Source: DASXKD01 sp963707905
Lineage (GTDB): Bacteria > Actinomycetota > Actinomycetes > Streptosporangiales > Streptosporangiaceae
Length of the DNA: 64,000 nt
NCBI GenBank assembly: GCA_963707905.1
Contig: CAVPSA010000055.1
Coordinates: 124,001-188,000, forward strand
Direction of reading: 5' to 3'
The position numbers and the translations under genes were made by a program. A model generated the notes under the pieces. That model was not told the origin of the DNA and ran no database searches. It saw only the letters and a list, made by a program, of their open reading frames with translations. This document shows, one piece after another, positions 53,026-61,392 of the stretch (positions are counted from its first letter, which is position 1; each line of letters starts with the position of its first letter).

Positions 53026-54219
53026 AGCGGGACCGGCGCAACCGGGAACGGCGGCATGAGCGGGACCGGGCAGGCGCGGCCCGCCGGCTTCGAGACGCTG
53101 GCGATCCACGCCGGGCAGGAGCCGGACCCGGCGACCGGCGCCGTGGTCCCGCCGATCTACCAGGTCTCCACCTACGCCCAGGACGGGGTGGGCGGGCTGC
53201 GGGCCGGTTATGAGTACTCCAGGACCGCGAACCCGACCAGGGCCGCACTTGAGGAGTGCCTCGCCGCGCTGGAGGGCGGTGCCAGGGCGCTCGCCTTCGC
53301 CTCAGGCATGGCAGCCGAGGACTGCCTGCTGCGCACCGTCTGCCGCCCCGGCGATCACGTCCTCATCCCGCACGACGCCTACGGCGGGACCTACCGGCTG
53401 TTCGACAAGATCCTGGCGCCCTGGCAGGTGAGCTACCAGCCGGTGCCCATGTCAGAGCCGCAGGCCGTCAAGCAAGCCCTGGCACAGCGGCAGGTGCGTG
53501 CGGTCTGGGTGGAGACCCCCACCAACCCACTGCTTTCCGTCGTGGACATCAGCGCCCTGGCGGCGCTCTGCGCCGACGCGGGCGCGCTGCTCGTGGTGGA
53601 CAACACCTTCGCCTCCCCCTACCTGCAGAACCCGCTGGCGCTCGGTGCCGACGTGGTGGTCCACTCGACCACCAAGTACATCGGCGGCCATTCCGACGTG
53701 CTCGGCGGCGCGCTGGTGGTGGCCGATCCCGCGCTTGGCGAGCGGCTGGCGTTCGCGCAGAACGCGACCGGTGCGGTCGCGGGGCCCTTTGACGCCTGGC
53801 TGACGCTGCGGGGTATCAAGACGCTCGCGGTGCGAATGGACCGGCACAGCCTGAACGCTGCACGCGTGGCGGACATGCTCCTCGCGCATCCGGCGGTTTC
53901 CGTGGTGCTCTACCCGGGACTCCCCGCCCACCCTGGCCACGAGATCGCGGCCAAGCAGATGCGCGGGTTCGGCGGGATGGTGTCGTTCCGGGTGCGCGAC
54001 GGCGAGGAGGCGGCGGTCGCGGTCTGCGGGCGGACCAGGCTGTTCATCCTCGGGGAGTCGCTTGGCGGGGTCGAGTCGCTGATCGAGCATCCGGGCCGGA
54101 TGACGCACGCCTCGGTGGCCGGGTCCCCGCTGGAGGTGCCCGGCGACCTTATCCGCCTGTCGGTCGGCATCGAGTCACCAGACGACCTGCTTGAGGACCT
54201 CCGTTCAGCCCTCGCTTGA
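52993..54219 (+). CDS. metB: Cystathionine gamma-synthase / gamma-lyase
   Basis: 408 residues from GTG 52993; GTG 53008, GTG 53023 and ATG 53056 are alternatives, and conservation starts only at FETLAIHAGQEPDPATG. PLP contacts are seen in TSTYAQDG-like VSTYAQDGVGGL, ASGMAAED, and the Lys in VVHSTTKYIGGHSDVLGG. RLFILGESLGGVESLIEHPG closes the fold. It belongs to the Cys/Met metabolism PLP family; either cystathionine formation or cleavage is possible, and pairing with cystathionine beta-synthase favours transsulfuration to cysteine. Confidence 0.93.
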   Translation: MSGQSVSGQSVSGTGATGNGGMSGTGQARPAGFETLAIHAGQEPDPATGAVVPPIYQVSTYAQDGVGGLRAGYEYSRTANPTRAALEECLAALEGGARALAFASGMAAEDCLLRTVCRPGDHVLIPHDAYGGTYRLFDKILAPWQVSYQPVPMSEPQAVKQALAQRQVRAVWVETPTNPLLSVVDISALAALCADAGALLVVDNTFASPYLQNPLALGADVVVHSTTKYIGGHSDVLGGALVVADPALGERLAFAQNATGAVAGPFDAWLTLRGIKTLAVRMDRHSLNAARVADMLLAHPAVSVVLYPGLPAHPGHEIAAKQMRGFGGMVSFRVRDGEEAAVAVCGRTRLFILGESLGGVESLIEHPGRMTHASVAGSPLEVPGDLIRLSVGIESPDDLLEDLRSALA

Positions 54220-54231
54220 GACAGGCCGGTC

Positions 54232-54819
54232 CTAGGAGTTCCAGACCATGAGGACCAGGATTACCAGCCAGAGCAGGGTGACGATGCCGGCCAGGGAGGC
54301 GATGCGGCCGCGTTCCACCGACGCCGCGTGCGGCGCGTGGGCCGTGGGCGTGACCGGGAGGGCCTGAGCGTCGGGGGCGTCGTCGTGGCCGTTCTGGCCG
54401 TCGCCCGCGGGCACGTTGTTCGCCGTGGCCAGCGCCTCGGTCTCGCTCGCCGTCTCCAGCGCGACCACGGCCCGCCGCTGGTCGCGCATGATCAGCACGA
54501 GCAGGACGAGGGAGACCACGAACAACGTCATCGCCGTGGTGGTCCACGGTGCGTTGAGCTTGTGCAGCGCCTGTGCCGCCGCGATACCGAAGGCGAGCAC
54601 GCCCAGCGACGCGATGCCGAAGATCCTGGTCGTCCGCAGCATGTAGCGGAGCACCGCGACGTTGCGCGTCCTGATGTAGCGGGGGGTGGACAGGATCGCG
54701 ATGGTGACCGGCCCGATCGTGAAGATCACGAAGGCCACGTGCAGCCAGATCATCAGCCGGTCGGGGAACGAGGTGCCGGCGGGCTGCAGGTTGACGCTTA
54801 GCCGGTCGGTGAGGGGCAT
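54232..54819 (-). CDS. Integral membrane protein, DUF2269-like
   Basis: 195 residues. Four membrane segments: residues ~22-45 (IWLHVAFVIFTIGPVTIAIL), 66-86, 94-112 and the C-terminal 172-193. A polar Ala-rich loop lies between the last two. IRTRNVAVLRYMLRTTRIFG between helices is the most conserved-looking part and recalls DUF2269-type proteins. It is convergent with the gamma-synthase gene. The function is unknown. Confidence 0.78.
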   Translation of the reverse strand: MPLTDRLSVNLQPAGTSFPDRLMIWLHVAFVIFTIGPVTIAILSTPRYIRTRNVAVLRYMLRTTRIFGIASLGVLAFGIAAAQALHKLNAPWTTTAMTLFVVSLVLLVLIMRDQRRAVVALETASETEALATANNVPAGDGQNGHDDAPDAQALPVTPTAHAPHAASVERGRIASLAGIVTLLWLVILVLMVWNS

Positions 54820-54856
54820 GAGCCGATCTTAGGGGGCGAAGGGCATCCGGACAGTC

Positions 54857-54889
54857 ATGATCCCCTGGCACACGGTGCCAGGGGATCAT
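54857..54889. terminator. Strong hairpin, 15-bp perfect stem
   Basis: ATGATCCCCTGGCAC and GTGCCAGGGGATCAT flank a three-base loop. It lies between two minus-strand genes and probably ends the transcript of the gene at 54924-55235. There is no T-run, which is common for actinobacterial terminators. Confidence 0.85.
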
Positions 54890-54923
54890 TCGGGTCGCGG
54901 CAGGTTGTGGCGGCCCGGCGTGG

Positions 54924-55235
54924 TCAGTTACGGACGTCCACGGGGTCCCGGCTGCCGTCTTCGGCGGCCTTGTTGCTGCGGTTGACGAAGAACGCCGCGA
55001 CGAGGCAGATCACGCCGACCACCATGGCGCCCGCGCCGCGCAGAGAACGGCTTGCGTTGGCCCTGCCGAGCGAGGCCGGCGGGTGCGTGATTTTGCCCAT
55101 GATGCTAGGCAAGGAATGCGCTGGCTCGATGAAGTAGATGATGCCCGCGACGATCGCCAGAACGGCGATGACCACCAGCACGACGGTGATGATCGTCTTG
55201 CCGGACGACCGGCCAGACGCGCTCACAGAACTCAC
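54924..55235 (-). CDS. Small two-helix membrane protein
   Basis: 103 residues. Helix 1 is IITVVLVVIAVLAIVAGIIY and helix 2 AGAMVVGVICLVAAFFV, joined by a loop with EPAHSLPSIMGKITHPPAS. The N-terminus is short and Ser-rich, the tail charged. Similar small proteins are common in actinomycetes. Nothing indicates a function. Confidence 0.78.
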   Translation of the reverse strand: MSSVSASGRSSGKTIITVVLVVIAVLAIVAGIIYFIEPAHSLPSIMGKITHPPASLGRANASRSLRGAGAMVVGVICLVAAFFVNRSNKAAEDGSRDPVDVRN

Positions 55236-55370
55236 GTGTTCCTCCTTGACAGATGTGCGGGCCCCGCTCCGGCTGCCGCTGCACGGACCCGCTCATCAGT
55301 GATGACTGCCGAACGCTACTACGGGAAGGGGGCGCTACGGTGTGCGGTCCTCAATGCTCCCGAAGCAAAT

Positions 55371-57368
55371 CTAGCGCCTACCCTTACGGCGAGTGCGAAG
55401 AAAGTCCCTTACGACGTACTCCCCGAGCCGGTCGGGCTGGGCGCGCAGGACCCGGCCACCGTTCCGCCGCGCAACTTCCTCGACAAATGCGGTCAAGCGT
55501 TCGTCATCGGCAAGCATAAAGATGTTAAGTTGCGCCCGCCGCCTGGTCATTTTGTCCACCTCGGCGAGGGTCAATTCCAGGGTTTCCGGCGCGGGCGGCC
55601 AGTCGAACCAATACTGCCCGTCCCGGCGCAGGTGCGCGGTCGGCTCGCCATCTGTGACGATGAGCACGACTGGGTCGTGCTCGGGCCGCTGGTCCAGGAA
55701 GCGGCCGGCCAGTACCAGCGCGTGGTGCAGGTTGGTGCCCTGCACCATGTCCCAGCCAAGCCCGGCCAGGTCGGTTTCCCGCAGTTCCCTGGCGTAGTTG
55801 GAGAACCCGACCACCTGGATGCTGTCCTGCGGGTAGCGGCTCCGGACCAGCGCGTGCAGCGCGAGCGCGGTCTGCTTGGCCACGCCCCAGGTGCCCCGCA
55901 GCGCCATCGAGTAGGACAGGTCCACGAGCAGGCACACCGCGGCCGCGCCGCGGCGCTCGGTCTCCCCGACCTCGAAGTCCTCAGGGGACAGCCGGACCTT
56001 GGGCAGACCGTCGTCCTGCCCGGCACCGCCGGCGGCCCGGTCCCGGATCGCGGTGGCGTCGCGCAGCAGTGCGTTGCGCACCGTCGCGGGTGTGTCGATC
56101 GCCTGCTCGTCGCCGAACTGCCAGGGCCGGGTCGCTCCGGTGCGCTCGCCGGCCTGGCCCGCGTCGCGCTGGTCGTGGTCCCCGAACCGGCCCTCGGGCA
56201 GGTCGGCGAATATCTGGCGCAGCGCCGTCTCGCCGAGGCGGCGCACCGCCTTGGGGGTGAGCTCGAGCCTGCCCGCGGTCCGCTGCAGGTACCCCTGCCG
56301 CTCCAGTTCCCGCTCGATCTGGCGCAGCGCCTCCATGTCATCCACTGCCTGGCGGCCCAGGGACCGGCGGATCGACTCCTCGTCGACGTCGTCGAGGCTG
56401 GCACCCGGGTAGTCCTGGCCCAAGGCCGCCTCCAGGTCGGCCAGGTCGGCCAGGTCGGCGAGCGCTGTGGTGGCGTCGCCCAGCCCGAGCGGGGCTTCTC
56501 CGGTCATCGACTCCCGCTGCCATCCGGCCATATCGATCTCCGGGCGGCGGGACCGCAGCGCGTTGGCCAGCTGGGTCATCTCCGCGGCCAGTCCCGCGTC
56601 GGACAGCGCCTGGTCCATCAGGCCGGCCAGCTCGTCCCGCTGTTCGGCGGACAGCGACGACATCAGCCGCTGGGCGGCCATGGCCCGCCGGGCAAGCTGG
56701 TCGACCAGCTCCTCCAGGTTGGCCGGGCGGTCGGGGAACAGGTCCCCGTAACGCTCCATGAAGGCGTCGAAGTCCTCCTGGGTGTGCTCGCCCCTGGCGT
56801 CGGCGTCCAGCATCGCGTTCAGGTCGGCCAGCATGTCCTTGACCCGCTGCAGCGCCTCCGGGTCGGGGCTGGCGAGCGCTTCCTTCATGCCGCGGAACTG
56901 GCTGTCCAGCACCTCACGCCGCAGCAGTTCCTTGAGCTGCTCGAAGGTCTCCCGCGCGGCGTCCGAGCGCCATTGGTAGTCGGCCAGGCGGCTGATCGCC
57001 TGCGCGGTGTCGGCCGGGAGTGCGTCAAGCTCGGCCTCGCGCATCCTGGCTTCGTCGCCGGGGTCGGGGAAAAGCTCCGCCCGCTCCTGTCCTATCGCGG
57101 TGTCGAGCAGGGCCCGCGCCCGCTCCAGGATGCCGTCCAGGCGCCCGCGCCGGCGGATCTCCTCGCGCTGTTCGCGTACCCGCCGCAGCATGTCGTCCAG
57201 GCCGCGGTGGCCCTGCAGGCCCCGGCGGAGCAGGTCGCGCAGGGCGGTGCTCGGGTCGGCACCGGCGAGCACCGAGTCGCCCATCTCGTCGAGTGCGCGC
57301 CGCGCGTCGTAGGGAGGCGCGAGCGGGTCGGGGCCGCCGCTGTACGGGCCGTACCGGTAACCAGTCAC
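55371..57368 (-). CDS. VWA domain protein paired with a MoxR-like ATPase
   Basis: 665 residues. The N-terminal ~430 are helical and charged, with repeated Asp/Leu/Arg-rich stretches such as ALADLADLADLEAALGQDYP. The von Willebrand A domain starts near residue 455 with the MIDAS LLVDLSYSMALRG, then IVTDGEPTAHL and a later FMLADDERL. VWA proteins work as substrate adaptors for MoxR-type AAA+ ATPases, which insert metals or remodel complexes. The partner ATPase gene lies 31 bases upstream on the same strand. Confidence 0.9.
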   Translation of the reverse strand: MTGYRYGPYSGGPDPLAPPYDARRALDEMGDSVLAGADPSTALRDLLRRGLQGHRGLDDMLRRVREQREEIRRRGRLDGILERARALLDTAIGQERAELFPDPGDEARMREAELDALPADTAQAISRLADYQWRSDAARETFEQLKELLRREVLDSQFRGMKEALASPDPEALQRVKDMLADLNAMLDADARGEHTQEDFDAFMERYGDLFPDRPANLEELVDQLARRAMAAQRLMSSLSAEQRDELAGLMDQALSDAGLAAEMTQLANALRSRRPEIDMAGWQRESMTGEAPLGLGDATTALADLADLADLEAALGQDYPGASLDDVDEESIRRSLGRQAVDDMEALRQIERELERQGYLQRTAGRLELTPKAVRRLGETALRQIFADLPEGRFGDHDQRDAGQAGERTGATRPWQFGDEQAIDTPATVRNALLRDATAIRDRAAGGAGQDDGLPKVRLSPEDFEVGETERRGAAAVCLLVDLSYSMALRGTWGVAKQTALALHALVRSRYPQDSIQVVGFSNYARELRETDLAGLGWDMVQGTNLHHALVLAGRFLDQRPEHDPVVLIVTDGEPTAHLRRDGQYWFDWPPAPETLELTLAEVDKMTRRRAQLNIFMLADDERLTAFVEEVARRNGGRVLRAQPDRLGEYVVRDFLRTRRKGRR

Positions 57369-57399
57369 GTTGACCCTCCTTGGGCCGGCCGGGCCGCCA

Positions 57400-58851
57400 T
57401 CAGGTCCGGTACACCGCCCCGCCGTCGACCTCGTCCTTGGACAGGCGGCGCATCAGGTAGAGCCCTTCCAGGGCGAACTCCACCGCCGCGGCCGCGTGGC
57501 CGAGCGATTCGCTGCCTTCCATGCCGAGCCGCTGCATGACCTTGGCCAGGCCGCTCACCTCGCCGACCCGGCCCAGCAGGTCCGCGGCGGGCACCAGTTC
57601 GCCGGTCTCCACCGTGCCGCCGCCCTCGAACAGGGCGAGCAGGCCGGAAAGGTCCGCACTGCCGAGCCGGGCGCGGAAGGTGTCGGCGGTGGCCCGCCGG
57701 AGCATGTGCTCGAGCACTTCCTGCTCCCTGCCCTCCTCACTGACCTCGAACTCGACCTTGCCGCGCAGGCTCGTGACCACCGGCGGCAGGTCGCAGATCC
57801 GGGCCACCGGCGTCGTCTCACCGGTCAGTGCGGCGCGGCGCACCGCCGACGCCGCGGCAGACTCCGCGGCGGCGATCGCGAACCGTGCCGACACGCCAGA
57901 ACGGGCGTCCACCGCGGGCGACGCGCGCACCAGCCGGGTGAACCGCGCGATGACCTCGACCAGGTGGCCGGGCAGCGCCGCGCCTGGGTCCGAGCCGTCG
58001 GCGGAGATCTGTGCCTCCTGGCGGATCAGGGCCAGCTCGTCGGACAGGGATTGCGGGTAGTGGGTGCGGATCTCGGCGCCGAACCTGTCCTTCAGCGGCG
58101 TGATGATCCGGCCCCGGCTGGTGTAGTCCTCCGGGTTTGCGCTCGCCACAAGGAGCAGGTCAAGCGGCAGCCGCAGGGCGTAGCCGCGCACGCCGATGTC
58201 CCGCTCCTCCAGCACGTTCAGCAGCGAAACCTGGATGCGCTCGGCCAGGTCGGGCAGTTCGTTCAGGCAGAAGATGCCGCGGTTGGTGCGCGGTACGAGC
58301 CCGAAGTGGATCGTCTCGGCGTCGCCCAGGGTGCGGCCCTCGGCCACCCTCACCGGGTCCACATCGCCGATCAGGTCGCCCACGCTGGTGTCCGGGGTGG
58401 CCAGTTTCTCGCCGTAGCGCTCGCTGCGGTGCCGCCAGGTCACCGCCAGCGCGTCCCCCTGCTCCGCGGCCAGCCGCCGGCAGCGGGCGCACACCGGCTG
58501 GTAGGGATGGTCGTTGATCTCGCACCCGTCGACCGCGGGCGTCCACTCGTCGAGCAGTTCGGGAAGCGTCCTGATCAGGCGCGTCTTGCCCTGGCCGCGT
58601 TCACCGAGCAGCATCGTGTCGTGCCCGGCGAGCAGCGCCCGCTCCAGCTGCGGTAGCACCGTCTGGTCGAACCCGACGATCCCGGCGAACCGGTGCTCGC
58701 CCGCCCGCATCGCCGCCAGCAGGTTGCGGCGGATCTCCTCTTTGATGGTCGCGTAGGCGTGCCCGCTGGCGCGCAGTTCGCCTACGGTCGCGATGCCGGG
58801 GCGGGGGACTGCGGGAGCGGCGGCGTGTGTCTGATTGTCTGAGTGCACCAT
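57400..58851 (-). CDS. AAA+ ATPase, magnesium chelatase I / MoxR-like
   Basis: 483 residues. Walker A is LLGERGQGKTRLIRTL, Walker B NRGIFCLNELPDLAERIQVS, and sensor/arginine-finger region VASANPEDYTSRGRIITPLK. HRSERYGEKLATPDTSVGDL and a four-Cys-like segment (CEINDHPYQPVCARCRRLA) may bind zinc. The protein resembles the BchI/ChlI and RavA clade but there are no chlorophyll genes. With the VWA protein it forms a two-gene remodelling module, as in many actinomycetes. The client is unknown. Confidence 0.9.
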   Translation of the reverse strand: MVHSDNQTHAAAPAVPRPGIATVGELRASGHAYATIKEEIRRNLLAAMRAGEHRFAGIVGFDQTVLPQLERALLAGHDTMLLGERGQGKTRLIRTLPELLDEWTPAVDGCEINDHPYQPVCARCRRLAAEQGDALAVTWRHRSERYGEKLATPDTSVGDLIGDVDPVRVAEGRTLGDAETIHFGLVPRTNRGIFCLNELPDLAERIQVSLLNVLEERDIGVRGYALRLPLDLLLVASANPEDYTSRGRIITPLKDRFGAEIRTHYPQSLSDELALIRQEAQISADGSDPGAALPGHLVEVIARFTRLVRASPAVDARSGVSARFAIAAAESAAASAVRRAALTGETTPVARICDLPPVVTSLRGKVEFEVSEEGREQEVLEHMLRRATADTFRARLGSADLSGLLALFEGGGTVETGELVPAADLLGRVGEVSGLAKVMQRLGMEGSESLGHAAAAVEFALEGLYLMRRLSKDEVDGGAVYRT

Positions 58852-58929
58852 TCGACACTATGTCTACGTGGGCGGGGCTGGCACGGCCCCGGTCAGCCGG
58901 CGGCACGACAGCGCGGGAGAGGCGAGGAG

Positions 58930-59886
58930 ATGGGATCTGAGGATCCGGTGCTCGCGATCGACATCGGCGGCACCAAGATTGCCGCTGGTGTGGTCGAGCC
59001 GGGCGGGCGGCTGGCGTCCTGGGCGCAGGCAGAGACACCTCGCGGGCTGGAGGCCGAGCAGCTCTGGCGGACGCTGGACGTCCTGTGCACGAACCTGCTC
59101 GCCGAGCAGCGGATAGACCCGCATGACGGGCTCGCCGGCGTGGGGTGCGGGTGCGGCGGTCCGCTGGACTGGCCGGTGGGCCGGGTCTCGCCGCTGAACA
59201 TTCCCGCCTGGCGCTCGTTCCCGCTGCGCGAGCGGCTCCAGAAGCGCTTCGACGGGGTCACGGTGCGGCTGCACAACGACGCCATCTGCATGGCCGTGGG
59301 CGAGCACTGGCGGGGCGCGGGGCGGGGGCGGCGCAACATGCTTGGCATGGTGGTCTCCACCGGCGTGGGCGGTGGCCTGGTGCTGGACGGGCGGCTCGTC
59401 AACGGTGGGACCGGCAACGCCGGGCACATCGGGCATGTGGTGGTGGATCCCAGCGGGCCGTTCTGCGTGTGCGGCGGGCGTGGCTGCCTGGAGGCCATCG
59501 CCCGGGGGCCTGCCCTGGCCGCCTGGGCGCAGGGTGAGGGCTGGCGGCCCGGCCAGGCGCTGGTGACCGCCAAGGATCTCGCCGACGATGCGGCGCAGGG
59601 CCACCCGGTCGGGATCGCCGCGATGCGCCGGGCCGGCGGGGCGCTTGGCATCGCCATCGCCTCCGCCGTCCACCTGTGTGACGTCGAGGTGGTCTCGATC
59701 GGCGGCGGGCTTGCCCAGGCCGGGCCGCTGCTGTTCGATCCGCTGGAGGAGGCGCTGCGCACCCATGCCGGGCTTGGCTACGCCCGGGACGTCCCTGTGG
59801 TGTCCGCCACGCTGGGCCAGAGCGCGGGGCTGGTCGGGGCCGCGGCGCTGATCTTCGCGGCGGACCGGTACTGGGCCGGCGACTGA
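58930..59886 (+). CDS. ROK family protein (glucokinase-like)
   Basis: 318 residues from ATG 58930 (AGGCGAGGAG upstream). ATP-binding VLAIDIGGTKIAAGVVEPG, sugar-binding and catalytic LHNDAICMAVGEHW, NGGTGNAGHIGHVVVDP and the zinc motif CVCGGRGCLEAIARG define a ROK sugar kinase. There is no N-terminal HTH, so it is a kinase and not a repressor. Phosphorylation of glucose or an N-acetyl sugar is likely. It is divergent from the AAA+ gene. Confidence 0.93.
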   Translation: MGSEDPVLAIDIGGTKIAAGVVEPGGRLASWAQAETPRGLEAEQLWRTLDVLCTNLLAEQRIDPHDGLAGVGCGCGGPLDWPVGRVSPLNIPAWRSFPLRERLQKRFDGVTVRLHNDAICMAVGEHWRGAGRGRRNMLGMVVSTGVGGGLVLDGRLVNGGTGNAGHIGHVVVDPSGPFCVCGGRGCLEAIARGPALAAWAQGEGWRPGQALVTAKDLADDAAQGHPVGIAAMRRAGGALGIAIASAVHLCDVEVVSIGGGLAQAGPLLFDPLEEALRTHAGLGYARDVPVVSATLGQSAGLVGAAALIFAADRYWAGD

Positions 59887-59893
59887 GCTCGGC

Positions 59894-59974
59894 GCGAACG
59901 TGCTCGATATCTCGCACGAGCGGGTGGCGCCCCGGCTGCTGGTGGATGACGCCGAGGTGCTGCCGCACCTCTGA
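59894..59974 (+). other. Short orphan reading frame after the ROK gene
   Basis: Reads ANVLDISHERVAPRLLVDDA and ends at 59974. Codon use is coding-like but it lacks a start and any partner sequence. It may be the 3' scar of a lost gene. Immediately after it, CGTGATATCACG at 59975-59986 is a perfect 12-bp palindrome. Confidence 0.3.
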
Positions 59975-60085
59975 CGTGATATCACGCCAGACATGCGTTT
60001 CCGCGCCCGACTTGTCCGGTTTGGGAGCACGGTTCGCGTGATAAGGCGTCCGGAGGGGAGGCCGGGGGAGGGGAGGCGGCCTGGG

Positions 60086-61213
60086 TTAGAGGTTGCCGCG
60101 GCGGGCTTGTTCCCGCTCGATCGCCTCGAACAGGGCCTTGAAGTTGCCCTTGCCGAAGCCCTCAGAGCCGTGCCGTTCGATCAACTCGAAGAACACGGTC
60201 GGGCGGTCCTGCACCGGCTTGGTGAACACCTGCAGCAGGTAGCCGTCCTCGTCCCGGTCGGCGAGGATCTTCTCGGCGGCGAGTTCGGCGAGCGGCACCC
60301 GGGTCTGGCCCACCCAGTTGCCGAGTTGCTCGTAGTAGCTATCGGGGGTGTCAAGGAACTCGACCCCGGCGGCCTTCATGGCGCGCACCGTGGCCACGAT
60401 GTCGTCGGTGGCCAGCGCGATGTGCTGCACCCCGGGGCCGCCGTAGAACTCCAGGTACTCGTCGATCTGCGACTTCTTCTTGCCCGGTGCGGGCTCGTTG
60501 ATCGGGAACTTGACCTTGCGCGAGCCGTCCGCGACCACCTTGCTCATCAGCGCCGAGTACTCGGTGGCGATGTCGTCGCCGACGAACTCCTTCATGTTCG
60601 TGAAGCCCATCACGCGCTGGTAATAGCCGACCCACTCATCCATGTGGCCCAGTTCCACATTGCCCACGCAGTGGTCGATCTCGGTGAAGAAGAGCTCACC
60701 GGCCGGTGCCACCAGTGGGTCCGCCGGCACGTAGCCGGGCAGGTACAGGCCCGAATAGTTGGACCGCTCCACCAGCGTGTGGCTGGTGTCCCCGTAGGCG
60801 GCGACCGTGGCCAGCACCACCTTGCCGTGCTCGTCCTCGACCGTGTGCGGGGCGGCGATGGGCCGGGCCCCGCGGGTGACCGCGTAGCCGAAGGCTTCCT
60901 CCGCGGACAGGACGCCGATCGACAGGTCGGTCACGCCGTCCCCGTGCGCGGCCACGTGCGCGCCGAGTGCGGTGCCCGCCCGGACCGGGCCGCGCAGCAC
61001 GAACCGTGCCTGGCCCGACGTCAGCACGTAGGCGGACTCGTCCCTGCAGCCGGTCTCCGGGCCACGGTAGGCGACGCAGCGCATGCCGAATGCGGTGGAG
61101 TAGTAGTGGGCGGCCTGGCGGGCGTTGCCCACCGCGAAGACGACGGCGTCCATTCCGGTGACGTGGAAGCCAGGTGCGGTGCCGAGGTGATCGTGCCAGC
61201 CGTTGCTCGCCAT
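60086..61213 (-). CDS. hppD: 4-Hydroxyphenylpyruvate dioxygenase
   Basis: 375 residues, the standard length. The two vicinal-oxygen-chelate domains are visible. Iron ligands are His in FTEIDHCVGNVELGHMDEW, His in PGVQHIALATDDIV and Glu in VFFELIERHGSEGFG; the C-terminal gate is FGKGNFKALFEAIEREQ. It converts 4-hydroxyphenylpyruvate to homogentisate in tyrosine degradation or pigment formation. It is divergent from an Lrp-type regulator gene, the usual arrangement for its control. Confidence 0.97.
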   Translation of the reverse strand: MASNGWHDHLGTAPGFHVTGMDAVVFAVGNARQAAHYYSTAFGMRCVAYRGPETGCRDESAYVLTSGQARFVLRGPVRAGTALGAHVAAHGDGVTDLSIGVLSAEEAFGYAVTRGARPIAAPHTVEDEHGKVVLATVAAYGDTSHTLVERSNYSGLYLPGYVPADPLVAPAGELFFTEIDHCVGNVELGHMDEWVGYYQRVMGFTNMKEFVGDDIATEYSALMSKVVADGSRKVKFPINEPAPGKKKSQIDEYLEFYGGPGVQHIALATDDIVATVRAMKAAGVEFLDTPDSYYEQLGNWVGQTRVPLAELAAEKILADRDEDGYLLQVFTKPVQDRPTVFFELIERHGSEGFGKGNFKALFEAIEREQARRGNL

Positions 61214-61317
61214 GGTCGGCTCCCTTCGCGGCCGTCCGGTCGCGCCCCGTTGCGTGGCCGTCCGTTAAAGGCAGCATGCGGAGGTTTAAGCATGATGCGC
61301 AAGGGTTCAGCGCAGCA

Positions 61318-61341
61318 CTGATCATTTTGTATATTCATGGT
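61318..61341. promoter_or_regulatory. AT-rich site between hppD and the Lrp gene, overlapping dispersed box E
   Basis: ATTTTGTATATTCATGG is the only AT-rich stretch in the divergent region and has the look of an Lrp/AsnC binding site. A partial box ending GGGGAGTACTGCCG follows at 61342-61355. Confidence 0.4.
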
Positions 61342-61392
61342 GGGGAGTACTGCCGAAAACTGCACAGCCTGCCTGCGTTTGAGAGGGCGGTC

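Noticed and set aside
55083..57539. 818-codon plus-strand frame over the VWA gene
   Set aside because: Antisense of a coherent VWA protein with MIDAS motif; composition is typical of a GC-shadow frame.
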